DNA from: [Clostridium] citroniae WAL-17108
Lineage (GTDB): Bacteria; Bacillota; Clostridia; Lachnospirales; Lachnospiraceae
Direction: 5' to 3'
DNA length: 64,000 nucleotides
NCBI RefSeq assembly: GCF_000233455.1
Contig: NZ_JH376422.1
Location: 125,817-189,816, forward strand
Shown: positions 52,587 through 61,148 of the stretch, in pieces
How positions within the stretch are numbered: position 1 is the stretch's first letter
Layout of the letters: every line of letters starts with the position of its first letter
Translations under genes and position numbers: made by a program
Notes under the pieces: model-generated
What the model saw: only the letters and a program-made list of their open reading frames with translations
Told to the model about the DNA's origin: nothing
The model's database searches: none

Positions 52587-53681
52587 TTACTGTGCCTGCC
52601 TAATCTCCTTTTTCCCAAAAATCATAAACCGCTGTATGATAAAGCTGAGGGCAAATAAGGATAATTCCGCACACAGCTTTGCCCTTGCCTTCCCCATCCG
52701 CCCATATACCACCAGCCATGATAATAAAGCCGTATTGATACAGAGAACTGCCAGGGCCAAACTAAAATACTGCAGCCCTGCTTTTAGGCTGCTGCCCTTG
52801 TGATGAAATACATATTTTCGATTCCAGCAAAAATTGCAGCAGGCGCTGATGACCCGGGCAGCCGCGTTGCTGACCGCCACGGCTGCGACCATCTCTGCTC
52901 CAACCCGTGACAATCCTGCACAAAACAAAAGGAAAAGTCCATAATCCACGGCAAAGGAAGCCATGGAAGAACATGCGAATTTTATAATATTCCAATAGAT
53001 CCGTACGGAGTCCCTTATCACCCGAAAATGGGATGACTCATTCTGATCCAAGTACACGGTCTCTATTCCCACCTCCTCAAATTTGATCCTTCTCTTTGAC
53101 AGCTGCATCAGCGTGTTCATCTCAAATTCATACCGCTCTCCCCTGATGCGAAGCAGCAGGGGGATCAGCCGGACATGGAATGCCCGAAGGCCAGTCTGGG
53201 TATCACTGAGAAACGTACCTGTTACACAGTAAAATATAGCACACGTAATTGCATTTCCAAATTTGCTCCTGAAGGGGACTTCCCCTGAAAAGCTTCGGAC
53301 TCCCAGAACCATCCGGTGTTCATACCCCTGGGCTGCATGCAGGACCCGCAGGATATCCTCCGCCTTGTGCTGTCCGTCTGCATCGGCGATAACGATCGTT
53401 TTTGCCTCTTTTCTGTTCTTTCTTATGTAGTCCAGCGCGGTCTTGACAGCCCTCCCCTTTCCTCTGTTCGTTCTATGGAACAGCACCGTGGCATATTCTG
53501 CTGTCCGCCCAAAGAGTGTGCACAATCCTTTTTCGCTGCCGTCATTTACAACAATGATCCCAATCCCAGGATACCCTGACAGTCCCTTTACCAGGGACAG
53601 CAGCCTGAAATCAGGTTCAAATGCCGGTATTACGACACAATTACATATCCCCGGCTCTCTGTTTTCCTGTGCTGCCCTCAA
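52587..53681 (-). CDS. Glycosyltransferase family 2 fused to GtrA domain
   Basis: A 364-residue protein: a dolichol-phosphate-mannose-synthase-like GT2 domain (about 1-225; VIPAFEP, IVNDGSE, VIADADGQH with the DxD-type metal site) followed by a four-segment GtrA membrane domain (about 235-360). Such fusions are thought to make and flip an undecaprenyl-phosphate-linked sugar for decoration of surface polymers. Its start overlaps the previous stop in an ATGA. Last gene of the operon. Confidence 0.93.
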   Translation of the reverse strand: MRAAQENREPGICNCVVIPAFEPDFRLLSLVKGLSGYPGIGIIVVNDGSEKGLCTLFGRTAEYATVLFHRTNRGKGRAVKTALDYIRKNRKEAKTIVIADADGQHKAEDILRVLHAAQGYEHRMVLGVRSFSGEVPFRSKFGNAITCAIFYCVTGTFLSDTQTGLRAFHVRLIPLLLRIRGERYEFEMNTLMQLSKRRIKFEEVGIETVYLDQNESSHFRVIRDSVRIYWNIIKFACSSMASFAVDYGLFLLFCAGLSRVGAEMVAAVAVSNAAARVISACCNFCWNRKYVFHHKGSSLKAGLQYFSLALAVLCINTALLSWLVVYGRMGKARAKLCAELSLFALSFIIQRFMIFGKKEIRQAQ

Positions 53682-53953
53682 TCTGATCCCTTCCCTTCCC
53701 CATCCGCCTCCTCTGCCCGTTTGGGGGCGGGAAGCCCTATCAGGACCGTCCCCTTTTCACCACACTGCTGCCAAACCCGGAGAATCCCATGAATCAGTAC
53801 CAAGAAGCAGAATACGATCTGCACCGTATTTGAGACAAAACAATCCATAAATCCCATGAGAGGATTTAACTGGTCCAGTACCCACAGTGTGCCCACCCAC
53901 AGGGACATGATGATCGTAATGTGTGGAAGTATCCGATCTATTTTCTTATTCAT
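53678..53953 (-). CDS. Small two-segment membrane protein
   Basis: A 91-residue protein with two membrane segments (ITIIMSLWVGTLWVLDQL and FVSNTVQIVFCFLVLIHGIL) and a basic-acidic cytoplasmic tail. ATG at 53953 follows AAAGGCGG and overlaps the preceding gene by 8 bp; a TTG six codons earlier is inside the site. No family recognised. Coupled to both neighbours, so it is likely a partner of the GT2-GtrA protein or the glycosidase. Confidence 0.75.
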   Translation of the reverse strand: MNKKIDRILPHITIIMSLWVGTLWVLDQLNPLMGFMDCFVSNTVQIVFCFLVLIHGILRVWQQCGEKGTVLIGLPAPKRAEEADGEGKGSD

Positions 53954-55013
53954 CTGATCCCGCCTTTCCAATATAAATTATGTCACTGATATCCCGTCCC
54001 CCGCCGGCCGGACGGTTTACATACTGCCCATCCCAGACCATGGATGAGGATTTTCCTCCATCCAGGTTATAGGCCAGCACGCAGCCCTCATCCTTCATGA
54101 TCCTGGCAAACTCCGTCATTGACGCCCCTTTGGAATAACCTGCATTTCTTCCGTCCACCACCACAAATTTGTAGTGGCCCGGTGCCACATACCCAATCCC
54201 GCATCTGGGATTCTCATTATTCAGATAGGCGGTGGTCCGGAATGCCTCCTTTATCTCCCCATCCTCAAGCAGAGAGGGGCCAAAATTCCAGACCTGCCAT
54301 ACATCTCTTTCAAGGATTCCCAACCGGTTGAATTCTTCCGGTTCATAAACTGCCATGGTCCCGTCATAAAAAAGGACACAGATCTCCGCATCGCCCACTT
54401 CAGAGCGGTACAAGATTCCGTTTCTGACAACGATCCCGCTTTCACTGTTTCCATAGGAATCCCCGGATACTGCCAGAAGTGCCTGGTGATCCTCAGCCAT
54501 CTCAAGAGTGGATTCCCTCATATTCTTGCCATAACTTCCAAGGGCAAAGGCCGTCCTTAGCTGCCGGATGGATGTCAGATACAAATCCGCCGTATAATAG
54601 GTAATGGCATTGTTCCCTGTTCCCAGACGGGTCTTCTTAACCCACACCTGCATGGTCCCATCGCTGATGGTATAAAGTTCTGTTTCTTCCTTTTCAGCCG
54701 TTTCCGGCTGTTCTGCATCCCGGTCCGAGGCAATTGACCTGGTATTGGAATTGCCGTTTCCGGGTCCGCCCCGGCGCTTTGTATTTGTTTGTTCCGGGGA
54801 TCTTCGTTCCTGGTTCTTTGGTCCTGTGCCTTCACGGCCCTGCTGCGGGAGCTCAAATCCTTCTCCTTCCATCTCCCGGGTATCGAGGATCACCGTGCCT
54901 GCGTCCTTGTCCTTACGGGGCAGTATATAGAAATATAAAAGGAATCCCCACACACAGACCAGGGCAATGAGGAAATCGATGCAAAGTACCTTGATGAATT
55001 TTTTTCTATCCAT
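53946..55013 (-). CDS. NAGPA-type phosphodiester glycosidase, membrane anchored
   Basis: A 355-residue protein: N-terminal membrane anchor (VLCIDFLIALVCVWGFLLYF), a Pro/Glu/Arg/Asn-rich linker (about 45-115) and a C-terminal NAGPA domain ending in NLDGGKSSSMVWDGQYVNRP, the conserved active-site region. The family cleaves sugar-phosphodiester bonds, e.g. in exopolysaccharide or teichoic-acid modification. First gene of a three-gene envelope operon with the small membrane protein and GT2-GtrA. Confidence 0.88.
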   Translation of the reverse strand: MDRKKFIKVLCIDFLIALVCVWGFLLYFYILPRKDKDAGTVILDTREMEGEGFELPQQGREGTGPKNQERRSPEQTNTKRRGGPGNGNSNTRSIASDRDAEQPETAEKEETELYTISDGTMQVWVKKTRLGTGNNAITYYTADLYLTSIRQLRTAFALGSYGKNMRESTLEMAEDHQALLAVSGDSYGNSESGIVVRNGILYRSEVGDAEICVLFYDGTMAVYEPEEFNRLGILERDVWQVWNFGPSLLEDGEIKEAFRTTAYLNNENPRCGIGYVAPGHYKFVVVDGRNAGYSKGASMTEFARIMKDEGCVLAYNLDGGKSSSMVWDGQYVNRPAGGGRDISDIIYIGKAGSDE

Positions 55014-55049
55014 GAATCCTCCTTTTCAGGGCCGCTTTAATAACTCTGA

Positions 55050-55328
55050 CTAAGGGCCAGAAATATTCTCACCATAGGAATACACCAAGGCGGCTGCCGC
55101 GGAGACCATTGGCGCGGCCATGGAAGTGCCGGTCATATAACTGTATCCCTGATCTGCCGTGGTGCTGAGTATGTATGTACCCGGAGCCGCCAGATCCACG
55201 GAATCCGAACCGTAATTGGATCTGCCGCACAGTGTTCCGTCATAGCTTAAATTAGCCACAGAGATCACATTGGGAAGATCAAAGGATGCCGGCTGCCAAA
55301 AGTAAAACAGGATATCTGCCCTTCTTTT
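55050..55328 (-). pseudogene. Subtilase (S8 protease) C-terminal remnant
   Basis: The frame holds the end of a subtilisin: PASFDLPNVISVAN, DLAAPGTYI and the catalytic-Ser block GTSMAAPMVSAAAALVYSYG. The Asp and His blocks and everything before are missing; the frame is closed upstream by a TAA at 55329-55331 and has no start site. Ends 36 bases before the NAGPA gene. A dead fragment. Confidence 0.85.
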
Positions 55329-55421
55329 TTACCATCTCCGCTTATTTTCCTGCTGACATCCTAACAGCTTAAGCTGAAACACACCTTAAAAATCAGGGTG
55401 TAAAATCATGAACTATCTGTG

Positions 55422-55474
55422 AAACAAAAAAGATGCGCCAACGTGCCGGCCTTACCGGAACCTGTTGACACATC
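55422..55474 (-). terminator. Terminator B, homologous to terminator A
   Basis: On the minus strand GATGTGTCAAC and GTTGGCGCATC pair over 11 bases (two wobbles), with an inner CCGG/CCGG stem, followed by TTTTTTG. It lies between the GAF remnant and the subtilase remnant. About 33 of 44 bases match the hairpin at 52543-52579 and its flank. The remaining gap (55475-55643) holds no gene I can support. Confidence 0.75.
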
Positions 55475-55643
55475 TCCTGATCCTTCTGTGGAATCATATA
55501 ACACTTCTATCCTTCATCGTTTAATGGGCTCTCACCATAAAACCATTGGCACCTCCGTCTTAGCTTATTTGCATCCAGTCTTTTCATGGGGAAGTTTCAT
55601 TTTCACATAACTTAAAAAATGATTTCATTGCGGTGGTCTTAAT

Positions 55644-56083
55644 TCAATGGCCTTCTCCGGGAATCTCTGCCTCATACTTATCCTTCATCAGGAATACCGA
55701 TAAAAGCTTTCCGATCAAAGTCAGCGCCTCCATCTGTTCCCTGGTCCACAGGCGGCAGATCTTACAATCATCAAACCCTACAAAACCGTAGAATTTGCCG
55801 TTTTCCCTGATGGCATATTGCAGTGTGGACAGGTGCAATACTCCATATCACTGCTGCTCTCAAAAAGATAGGTGCGGCTGACGCCGAACATCCCTCCGAT
55901 CAGGGCCAGAACAGAATGTACTGCCTGGGAAAAATCCTTTGTCTCATATAAAATATCAAATATCCGAATGATCAGATACGGAAGGTTCCATTGTTCCGAT
56001 CCATTGGAGTCAATCCCGGTCCTTCTTATGAGTACCCTTTCAGATGATCCGCAGGCAATTCCATCCATTTTTCCGAAAGACAA
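55644..56083 (-). pseudogene. GAF-domain remnant, deleted and frameshifted
   Basis: Two overlapping frames form parts of one GAF domain: 55778-56083 reads ALIGGMFGVSRTYLFESS, and 55644-55838 reads LQYAIRENGKFYGFVGFDDC and then WTREQMEALTLIGKLLSVFL. From the family pattern about 30-45 codons between them are missing, and the frame changes near 55812. This kind of GAF is common in signalling proteins with GGDEF or EAL domains in these bacteria. Not functional as read. Confidence 0.75.
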
Positions 56084-56097
56084 AACTGCCGCCTGAA

Positions 56098-56886
56098 TCA
56101 GTCACAAGTTTGAGGTTCTTTAGGCGCGCGCAGACACGCCCGGTCCACCAGCTTTAGATGATATTTGTTTACCAGTTCTTCTGCAAATGAGAGGGCCTGG
56201 GGATTCCAAACCCGGTCCGGCAGATGGGCATCGGATCCAAAGATCACTTTGTTTCCCACCTCGCCTGCAATGCTCCAAAATTCCGGATTCGGATAATTCC
56301 TCTTATCTCCAATACCCAGGAAATTGATCTCCAGCGGTATGTCCAGGTCATTGGCACAGTGGCATAACTGGCGCATCCAGCGGCCATATACTGCCCGGTC
56401 CCCGGTAAAATTAATCAGGTCCGGATGGGCAAAATATGTAAAACATCCTGTTTCCAATGCTTCCTTTGACTGACCGCAGTATCTTGCCAAACGTTCCTGG
56501 GAGTCCGTGGGCGCTCCGCAATAAAAGTCATTCACTTCATTTCCAAGATAGTGCTGGGCCAGCAGAAAATATTCAATGGGGTACTGCCCTGTCATCTTAA
56601 GCAGGGCTTTAAAATACTTTGGATAATACTCCACTTCCAGCCCGATATGGATCTCAATATCGTCCTTGTATTCATCTTTCAGTTTCAGTATCGTATCCAC
56701 ATAATCCTCCAGCTGATCCGGCCTCATTTTCACATTGCTGACATATCCGCCGGAATATGGCATGGGTGTATGATCTGAAAATCCAAGAATCTTAAGCCCG
56801 CCCTCAATCGCCTTTTCTACGTATTCCCGTTCTGTGCCTGATGCGTGCATACAGCGCCAGGTGTGTGTGTGATAATTTGCAATCAT
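56098..56886 (-). CDS. PHP-domain phosphoesterase
   Basis: A 262-residue PHP protein: HTHTWRCMHASG at residues 6-17 and GFSDHTP at about 35-41 give metal ligands; GLEVEYYP, HPDLINF and GSDAHLPD complete the trinuclear metal set. It belongs to the histidinol-phosphatase-like group. PHP enzymes cleave phosphomonoesters or cyclic phosphodiesters; some act on cyclic sugar phosphates. Last intact gene of the Ugp-like operon, 12 bases after the MBL gene. Confidence 0.9.
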   Translation of the reverse strand: MIANYHTHTWRCMHASGTEREYVEKAIEGGLKILGFSDHTPMPYSGGYVSNVKMRPDQLEDYVDTILKLKDEYKDDIEIHIGLEVEYYPKYFKALLKMTGQYPIEYFLLAQHYLGNEVNDFYCGAPTDSQERLARYCGQSKEALETGCFTYFAHPDLINFTGDRAVYGRWMRQLCHCANDLDIPLEINFLGIGDKRNYPNPEFWSIAGEVGNKVIFGSDAHLPDRVWNPQALSFAEELVNKYHLKLVDRACLRAPKEPQTCD

Positions 56887-56898
56887 GCTGTTCTCCAG

Positions 56899-57771
56899 TT
56901 ATATCTCAATTTTCAGACCATCATAGGCCGGAGTGATGGGTGTCCCCTCCAGCAGTTTCTCCAGTTCTGAGTGGGGCGGGGTCTTATGTGGACTCATATG
57001 CGTCCAGTAAATCCGCTCTTTATTCTTCCATATCCCTGCGTCCTTAAAAAACTCCATGGCCTCCATGGCGTGGTCCCAATCCATATGATAATTTCCCTTA
57101 TCCGCATTGCCAAAGGTCTGTTCCATAATGACTGCGTCAAATTTATGGGCGGCAATGCATTTCCTGGTCCTCTCCGTATACGGCCCTGAATCACTGGCGT
57201 ACAAAAACGTCTTTCCCTGGGCTTCAACGATATAGATCAGACCCTTTGAACTGCCGCGGTCTATGTGGGAAGCTTCCATGGGCACAAACCTGACCCCGTT
57301 GCATTCATATTCCTGATACAGCTCCGGGACAATGAACTTAATTGCGAAATCTTCCAGATCCTGTCCGTTAAAATGATCCGCCAACGTATGGTATGTACAC
57401 TGGTTTCCGTAGATATACAGTGTGGGCAGTTCCTGCTGCCTGCTATATCCCCGTTTAAACTTTTCCTCCTCCGACATGTCTGCCGCTTCCTTGGGACGGT
57501 AGCGCCAGTATAACAATTGGGGATAGAAATGATCCTCATGGGAGTGTGTTACCAACAGCAGCCTGGACGCCAGCAGATCAACTCCATAGCGCTCTCCCTG
57601 GGTAAATGTCTCCGGTGGAAAATCAATCAGGCAATCTCCTGCAAAATGGCCCGAACTGGTATGACGGATATTGCGCCCGCCCATTTTTCTTGCTTTTGTA
57701 CAATACTCACACGTACACCATAACCCCGGGTACTGCTCTGCAGCTCCTGTGCCTAAAAATGTGAACTCCAC
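56899..57771 (-). CDS. PhnP-like metallo-beta-lactamase-fold phosphodiesterase
   Basis: A 290-residue MBL hydrolase: LGTGAAEQYPGLWCTCEYC with three cysteines in the arrangement of the PhnP structural zinc site, THSHEDH (active-site metals), a late YWTHMSPH and the ending AYDGLKIEI, which also recalls PhnP. PhnP opens cyclic sugar phosphates in phosphonate metabolism. GTG start follows AAGGAGG. Placement between a Ugp-like transporter and a PHP enzyme favours a phosphodiester substrate. Confidence 0.88.
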   Translation of the reverse strand: MEFTFLGTGAAEQYPGLWCTCEYCTKARKMGGRNIRHTSSGHFAGDCLIDFPPETFTQGERYGVDLLASRLLLVTHSHEDHFYPQLLYWRYRPKEAADMSEEEKFKRGYSRQQELPTLYIYGNQCTYHTLADHFNGQDLEDFAIKFIVPELYQEYECNGVRFVPMEASHIDRGSSKGLIYIVEAQGKTFLYASDSGPYTERTRKCIAAHKFDAVIMEQTFGNADKGNYHMDWDHAMEAMEFFKDAGIWKNKERIYWTHMSPHKTPPHSELEKLLEGTPITPAYDGLKIEI

Positions 57772-57805
57772 TGTATTTTCCTCCTTGTAGCTCTTAATAT
57801 CATGC

Positions 57806-58633
57806 TCAGCCTTTCATGGCTCCTGACAAAGCGCCTGAAAGTATATATTTCTGTCCAAATGTAAACAGCAAAAGGGTTGGCAGCATAACGATGATCACGC
57901 CTGCCATCATCACATTGTAATCCGCGGATTCCGCATCCAGCAGCATACCGATGCCGATCTGGACCGTGCGCATTTTATCCGTATTTGTCACCAGCAAAGG
58001 CCACATATAAGCGTTCCATGCATTAATGAACGTGTAGATCCCAACAGCCCCCATGGCGCCTTTGGACAGCGGGATCTGGATCGCCAGAAGGAAACGAAGG
58101 CTGCTGCACCCTTCCATGGAAGCCACCTCATACAGCTCTCTGGGTGTCTGCAAAAACGCCTGGCGCATAAAAAAGATGGTGGTGGCAGATGCCAGGGATG
58201 GCAGGATCATTGCAACATAGGTGTCCAACAGGCCCAGCTCCCCCATTGTAAGGTAATTGGACAGGACAATGGACTCCCCCGGTATCATCATGGTTGCCAA
58301 AATGGCCATAAACAGTACATTTTTCCCTTTAAAATCAAAGTAGGCAAATGCAAATGCCGTGATACATGCCAGAAAGACCTGTCCAACCGTAATGCATACC
58401 GCAATGATTACCGTATTGACCAGATAGCGAAACAGGGGCGCTCTCTGAAATGCCGTAACGTAATAAGAAAGGTCCGGTTCATGGGGAATCAGCTTCAGCG
58501 GCTTGCCAAATATCTGGGACAGCGGTAAAAAGCTTATATCCAGCGCATACAGGATAGGACATAGAATAACCAATATTACCAGTATCTGCACCGCCAAAAA
58601 ACAGGTTCTCCCTATGCGGGTACTCGGTCTCAT
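57806..58633 (-). CDS. UgpE-like ABC permease
   Basis: A 275-residue CUT1 permease with six segments. The block LPSLASATTIFFMRQAFLQT, the EAA loop (ELYEVASMEGCSSLRFLLAI) and FINAWNAYMWPLLVT follow the glycerol-3-phosphate permease UgpE closely from memory. Overlaps the other permease gene by 4 bp. Imports sn-glycerol-3-phosphate or a glycerophosphodiester in that family; a sugar is also possible. Confidence 0.93.
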   Translation of the reverse strand: MRPSTRIGRTCFLAVQILVILVILCPILYALDISFLPLSQIFGKPLKLIPHEPDLSYYVTAFQRAPLFRYLVNTVIIAVCITVGQVFLACITAFAFAYFDFKGKNVLFMAILATMMIPGESIVLSNYLTMGELGLLDTYVAMILPSLASATTIFFMRQAFLQTPRELYEVASMEGCSSLRFLLAIQIPLSKGAMGAVGIYTFINAWNAYMWPLLVTNTDKMRTVQIGIGMLLDAESADYNVMMAGVIIVMLPTLLLFTFGQKYILSGALSGAMKG

Positions 58634-59484
58634 TGATAGAACACCCCCTTCTTTTCTGCCTTAAACTGAATGATGGAAATGATCAGCAGTATCACAAAGA
58701 ATACGATCGACTGTGCACTGGCATATCCCCAGCGGTTGCTCACAAAAGCGGATTCATAGATCGAATACGCCATCACAGATGTGCTTCCCCCTGGACCGCC
58801 CTTTGTCATCAGCTTGACCTGGGTAAAGATCTGAAAGGCATTGACTGTATTGATCACCAGAAGGAAAAACAGCGTGGGGGAGATGCAGGGCAGCGTAATA
58901 TGCCGCACCGTCTGCAGATAGCCCGCTCCTTCCAGCCTGGAACATTCGTAAAGCTCATCCGGCACTGACTGGAGCCCTGACAGTACATAGATAAAATTCA
59001 TACCGGCCGTCAGCCAGCAGGTTGTGATAATGATCATAAGCATTGCATGTATCCGGTCACCGGACCAGCTGATCGGCTTTCCGATCACGGAATTAATAAG
59101 GCCGGCAGTGGGGTTAAACATCATAAGCCAGATCATGGCCCCGCAGGCATAGGAGATCGACATGGGCAGGGCAAAGATGGTGCGGATGGGGCTGGTTTTC
59201 TTTTTCCGGTTATCCGCGAGAAGCCCTAAGGTTACCCCGATCAATAATTCCAGTGGAACCAGACAGGCTGCAAACACAAAGGTGGTCCGAAAGCTTTTCC
59301 AAAACTGCTCTGCCCGGAACAGGGTATGGAAATTTTTCAATCCCGCGAATTTGACGATTTCTCCCATGGAATTAACGGAAGAAAGGCTCATTACCACGGT
59401 GCGGATCAGGGGATAGAATGTAAATACCCCAAACAGGGCAAATACCGGCAGCAGATACAGATAGGGTTCCAGCTTTTTCGTCAC
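58630..59484 (-). CDS. UgpA-like ABC permease
   Basis: A 284-residue permease with six segments and an EAA loop (LYECSRLEGAGYLQTVRHITLP). Starts with GTG at 59484, which has only a weak site (GAAAG), so expression may depend on coupling. Pairs with the 275-residue permease. No ATPase is encoded nearby. Confidence 0.92.
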   Translation of the reverse strand: MTKKLEPYLYLLPVFALFGVFTFYPLIRTVVMSLSSVNSMGEIVKFAGLKNFHTLFRAEQFWKSFRTTFVFAACLVPLELLIGVTLGLLADNRKKKTSPIRTIFALPMSISYACGAMIWLMMFNPTAGLINSVIGKPISWSGDRIHAMLMIIITTCWLTAGMNFIYVLSGLQSVPDELYECSRLEGAGYLQTVRHITLPCISPTLFFLLVINTVNAFQIFTQVKLMTKGGPGGSTSVMAYSIYESAFVSNRWGYASAQSIVFFVILLIISIIQFKAEKKGVFYQ

Positions 59485-59585
59485 CTTTCTGTCAGCTTTT
59501 TCTTCATACTACTCATAAGCAAACTCCTTCTTCCCAGATCAGGCCTGCCTCAGGACATAGGCCTGACCCGGCCCGCATTCTTGTA

Positions 59586-60992
59586 CTAGAAGTTAATATC
59601 ATTGTATTCCTCAATCAATATATCGATCTCTTCAGCCGACTTGCTGATACATTCTTCCGGTGTTATCTCTCCAAGCATCATCCGTTCCAGATAGCTGGAA
59701 TAAATCTCCCTTGCATCCACCAGACTGGCATATAACGGACCATATCCCATGTTGGGAGACTCATTCACCGTATCGATCACGGCCTGGTACTGCGGATATG
59801 TTTTCAGTGTTTCCTTTACGGCATCCTGGTTTAATGCCTCCCCTGTAACCGGGAAATATCCTGTGTTTGCAAATATGTATCCCTGTGCTTTTGGGGAGAT
59901 CAGATACTTGACAAAATCCGCGATCCCTTCATTCCTGCCGTCACCCTTTCCGTTATCACAGATATAAACAGAGCCGCCGCCAAGGGTGACACCGCCGTTG
60001 GGGGCATCCGCCGTCAGTCCCGGGAACTTACATACGCCAAGTTCATAGGCGCCGCCGATGGTTTCTAAGGATGAACGGATGGAGCCTGAAGAGTCACACA
60101 TGATCACCGCGTCTCCTGACCAGAAGGCCGCCCGGTTGGCCTCAATGGTAAAACCAACATCAGCAACATACCCCTTTGCCACAAGTTCCTGGAACTTGGA
60201 GGCGATCTCCACCGCCAGCGTGCCGTCAGCAAATGTTGTTTTTGTTGCTCTTCCCGTGCGCCCGTTGCCATTATCTACCATTGGATATTTTTGCTGTACC
60301 ATGGGCTGTTCAAAGCACCAGATCAGGTTTGAGCAAAGTGCGATCCCTGATTTGGACAGGCCCTGATCCATCACCTTCCGGGAAATGTCGGCAATGTCAT
60401 CCCAGCTTTGAGGACCGTTCTCATAACCGATCTCCGAGAGGACGGTCTTGTTATAATAACAGACCGGCACGGAGGTATTTAAGGGCATGGAATAAAGCTG
60501 GTCGTCAACCGTGTAATAGTTAAGCATGTTTTCTTCCAGTCCGGATATATCAATATTGTAATCGTCAATGATCTGCTGCATGGGAATGATAAAGCCGCTG
60601 TCGATCATGGTCCTTGTTCCTGCCTCATAGATCTGGACCAGATCCGGTCCGTCCTGTGTGCGCATGGATGTCTTTAACTTATTCAATGATTCCTGGTATG
60701 AGCCCTGATACTGAAGGTCCACAAAGACTTTATCCTGGGAATTGTTATAATCATCGATCACCTGCTGGATCACCTCTCCGGCCTGTCCGGATAACCCGGT
60801 CCAGAACACAAATGTCTCTTTTCCGTCCGCGGCTTTCCCCGTACCGCTTCCCGACTCCTTTTTGCTGTCCGCTAAGACCCCTTTGCTGTCTGCTGTATTT
60901 TCTTTGTTATCAACCTTTGCCGGTGCGCAGCCGCTGATTGCCGATGCCGTCATTACCGCTGCAAGAGCCGCCCCAATTAAATTTCGTTTCAT
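59586..60992 (-). CDS. UgpB-like substrate-binding lipoprotein
   Basis: A 468-residue lipoprotein: lipobox ISGC near residue 21 and an acidic-Lys linker. FVFWTGLSGQAGEVIQQV, QIYEAGTRTMIDSGFI and SMPLNTSVPVCYYNK follow the UgpB pattern (E. coli glycerol-3-phosphate binder) rather than maltose binders; this comparison is from memory. First gene of the transporter operon; the AraC-type regulator gene lies 156 bases upstream on the same strand. Confidence 0.92.
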   Translation of the reverse strand: MKRNLIGAALAAVMTASAISGCAPAKVDNKENTADSKGVLADSKKESGSGTGKAADGKETFVFWTGLSGQAGEVIQQVIDDYNNSQDKVFVDLQYQGSYQESLNKLKTSMRTQDGPDLVQIYEAGTRTMIDSGFIIPMQQIIDDYNIDISGLEENMLNYYTVDDQLYSMPLNTSVPVCYYNKTVLSEIGYENGPQSWDDIADISRKVMDQGLSKSGIALCSNLIWCFEQPMVQQKYPMVDNGNGRTGRATKTTFADGTLAVEIASKFQELVAKGYVADVGFTIEANRAAFWSGDAVIMCDSSGSIRSSLETIGGAYELGVCKFPGLTADAPNGGVTLGGGSVYICDNGKGDGRNEGIADFVKYLISPKAQGYIFANTGYFPVTGEALNQDAVKETLKTYPQYQAVIDTVNESPNMGYGPLYASLVDAREIYSSYLERMMLGEITPEECISKSAEEIDILIEEYNDINF

Positions 60993-61148
60993 ACGCTTAC
61001 CTCTCCAATCTGAATCTATGGTTTGTTGATGCCTTCCTACACAACTGGTTTCCGGAAACAGTTCCTGTAGATTGAATTATACTAATTATATCATTCCTCC
61101 CCATTATATCCTTGATGTTATTGTTGCTTTCATTAGACTTTTTTGCTG

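Noticed and set aside
55419..55610. Plus-strand open frame of 63 codons
   Set aside because: No ribosome site, odd composition, and it runs over terminator B in the opposite direction; judged not a gene.
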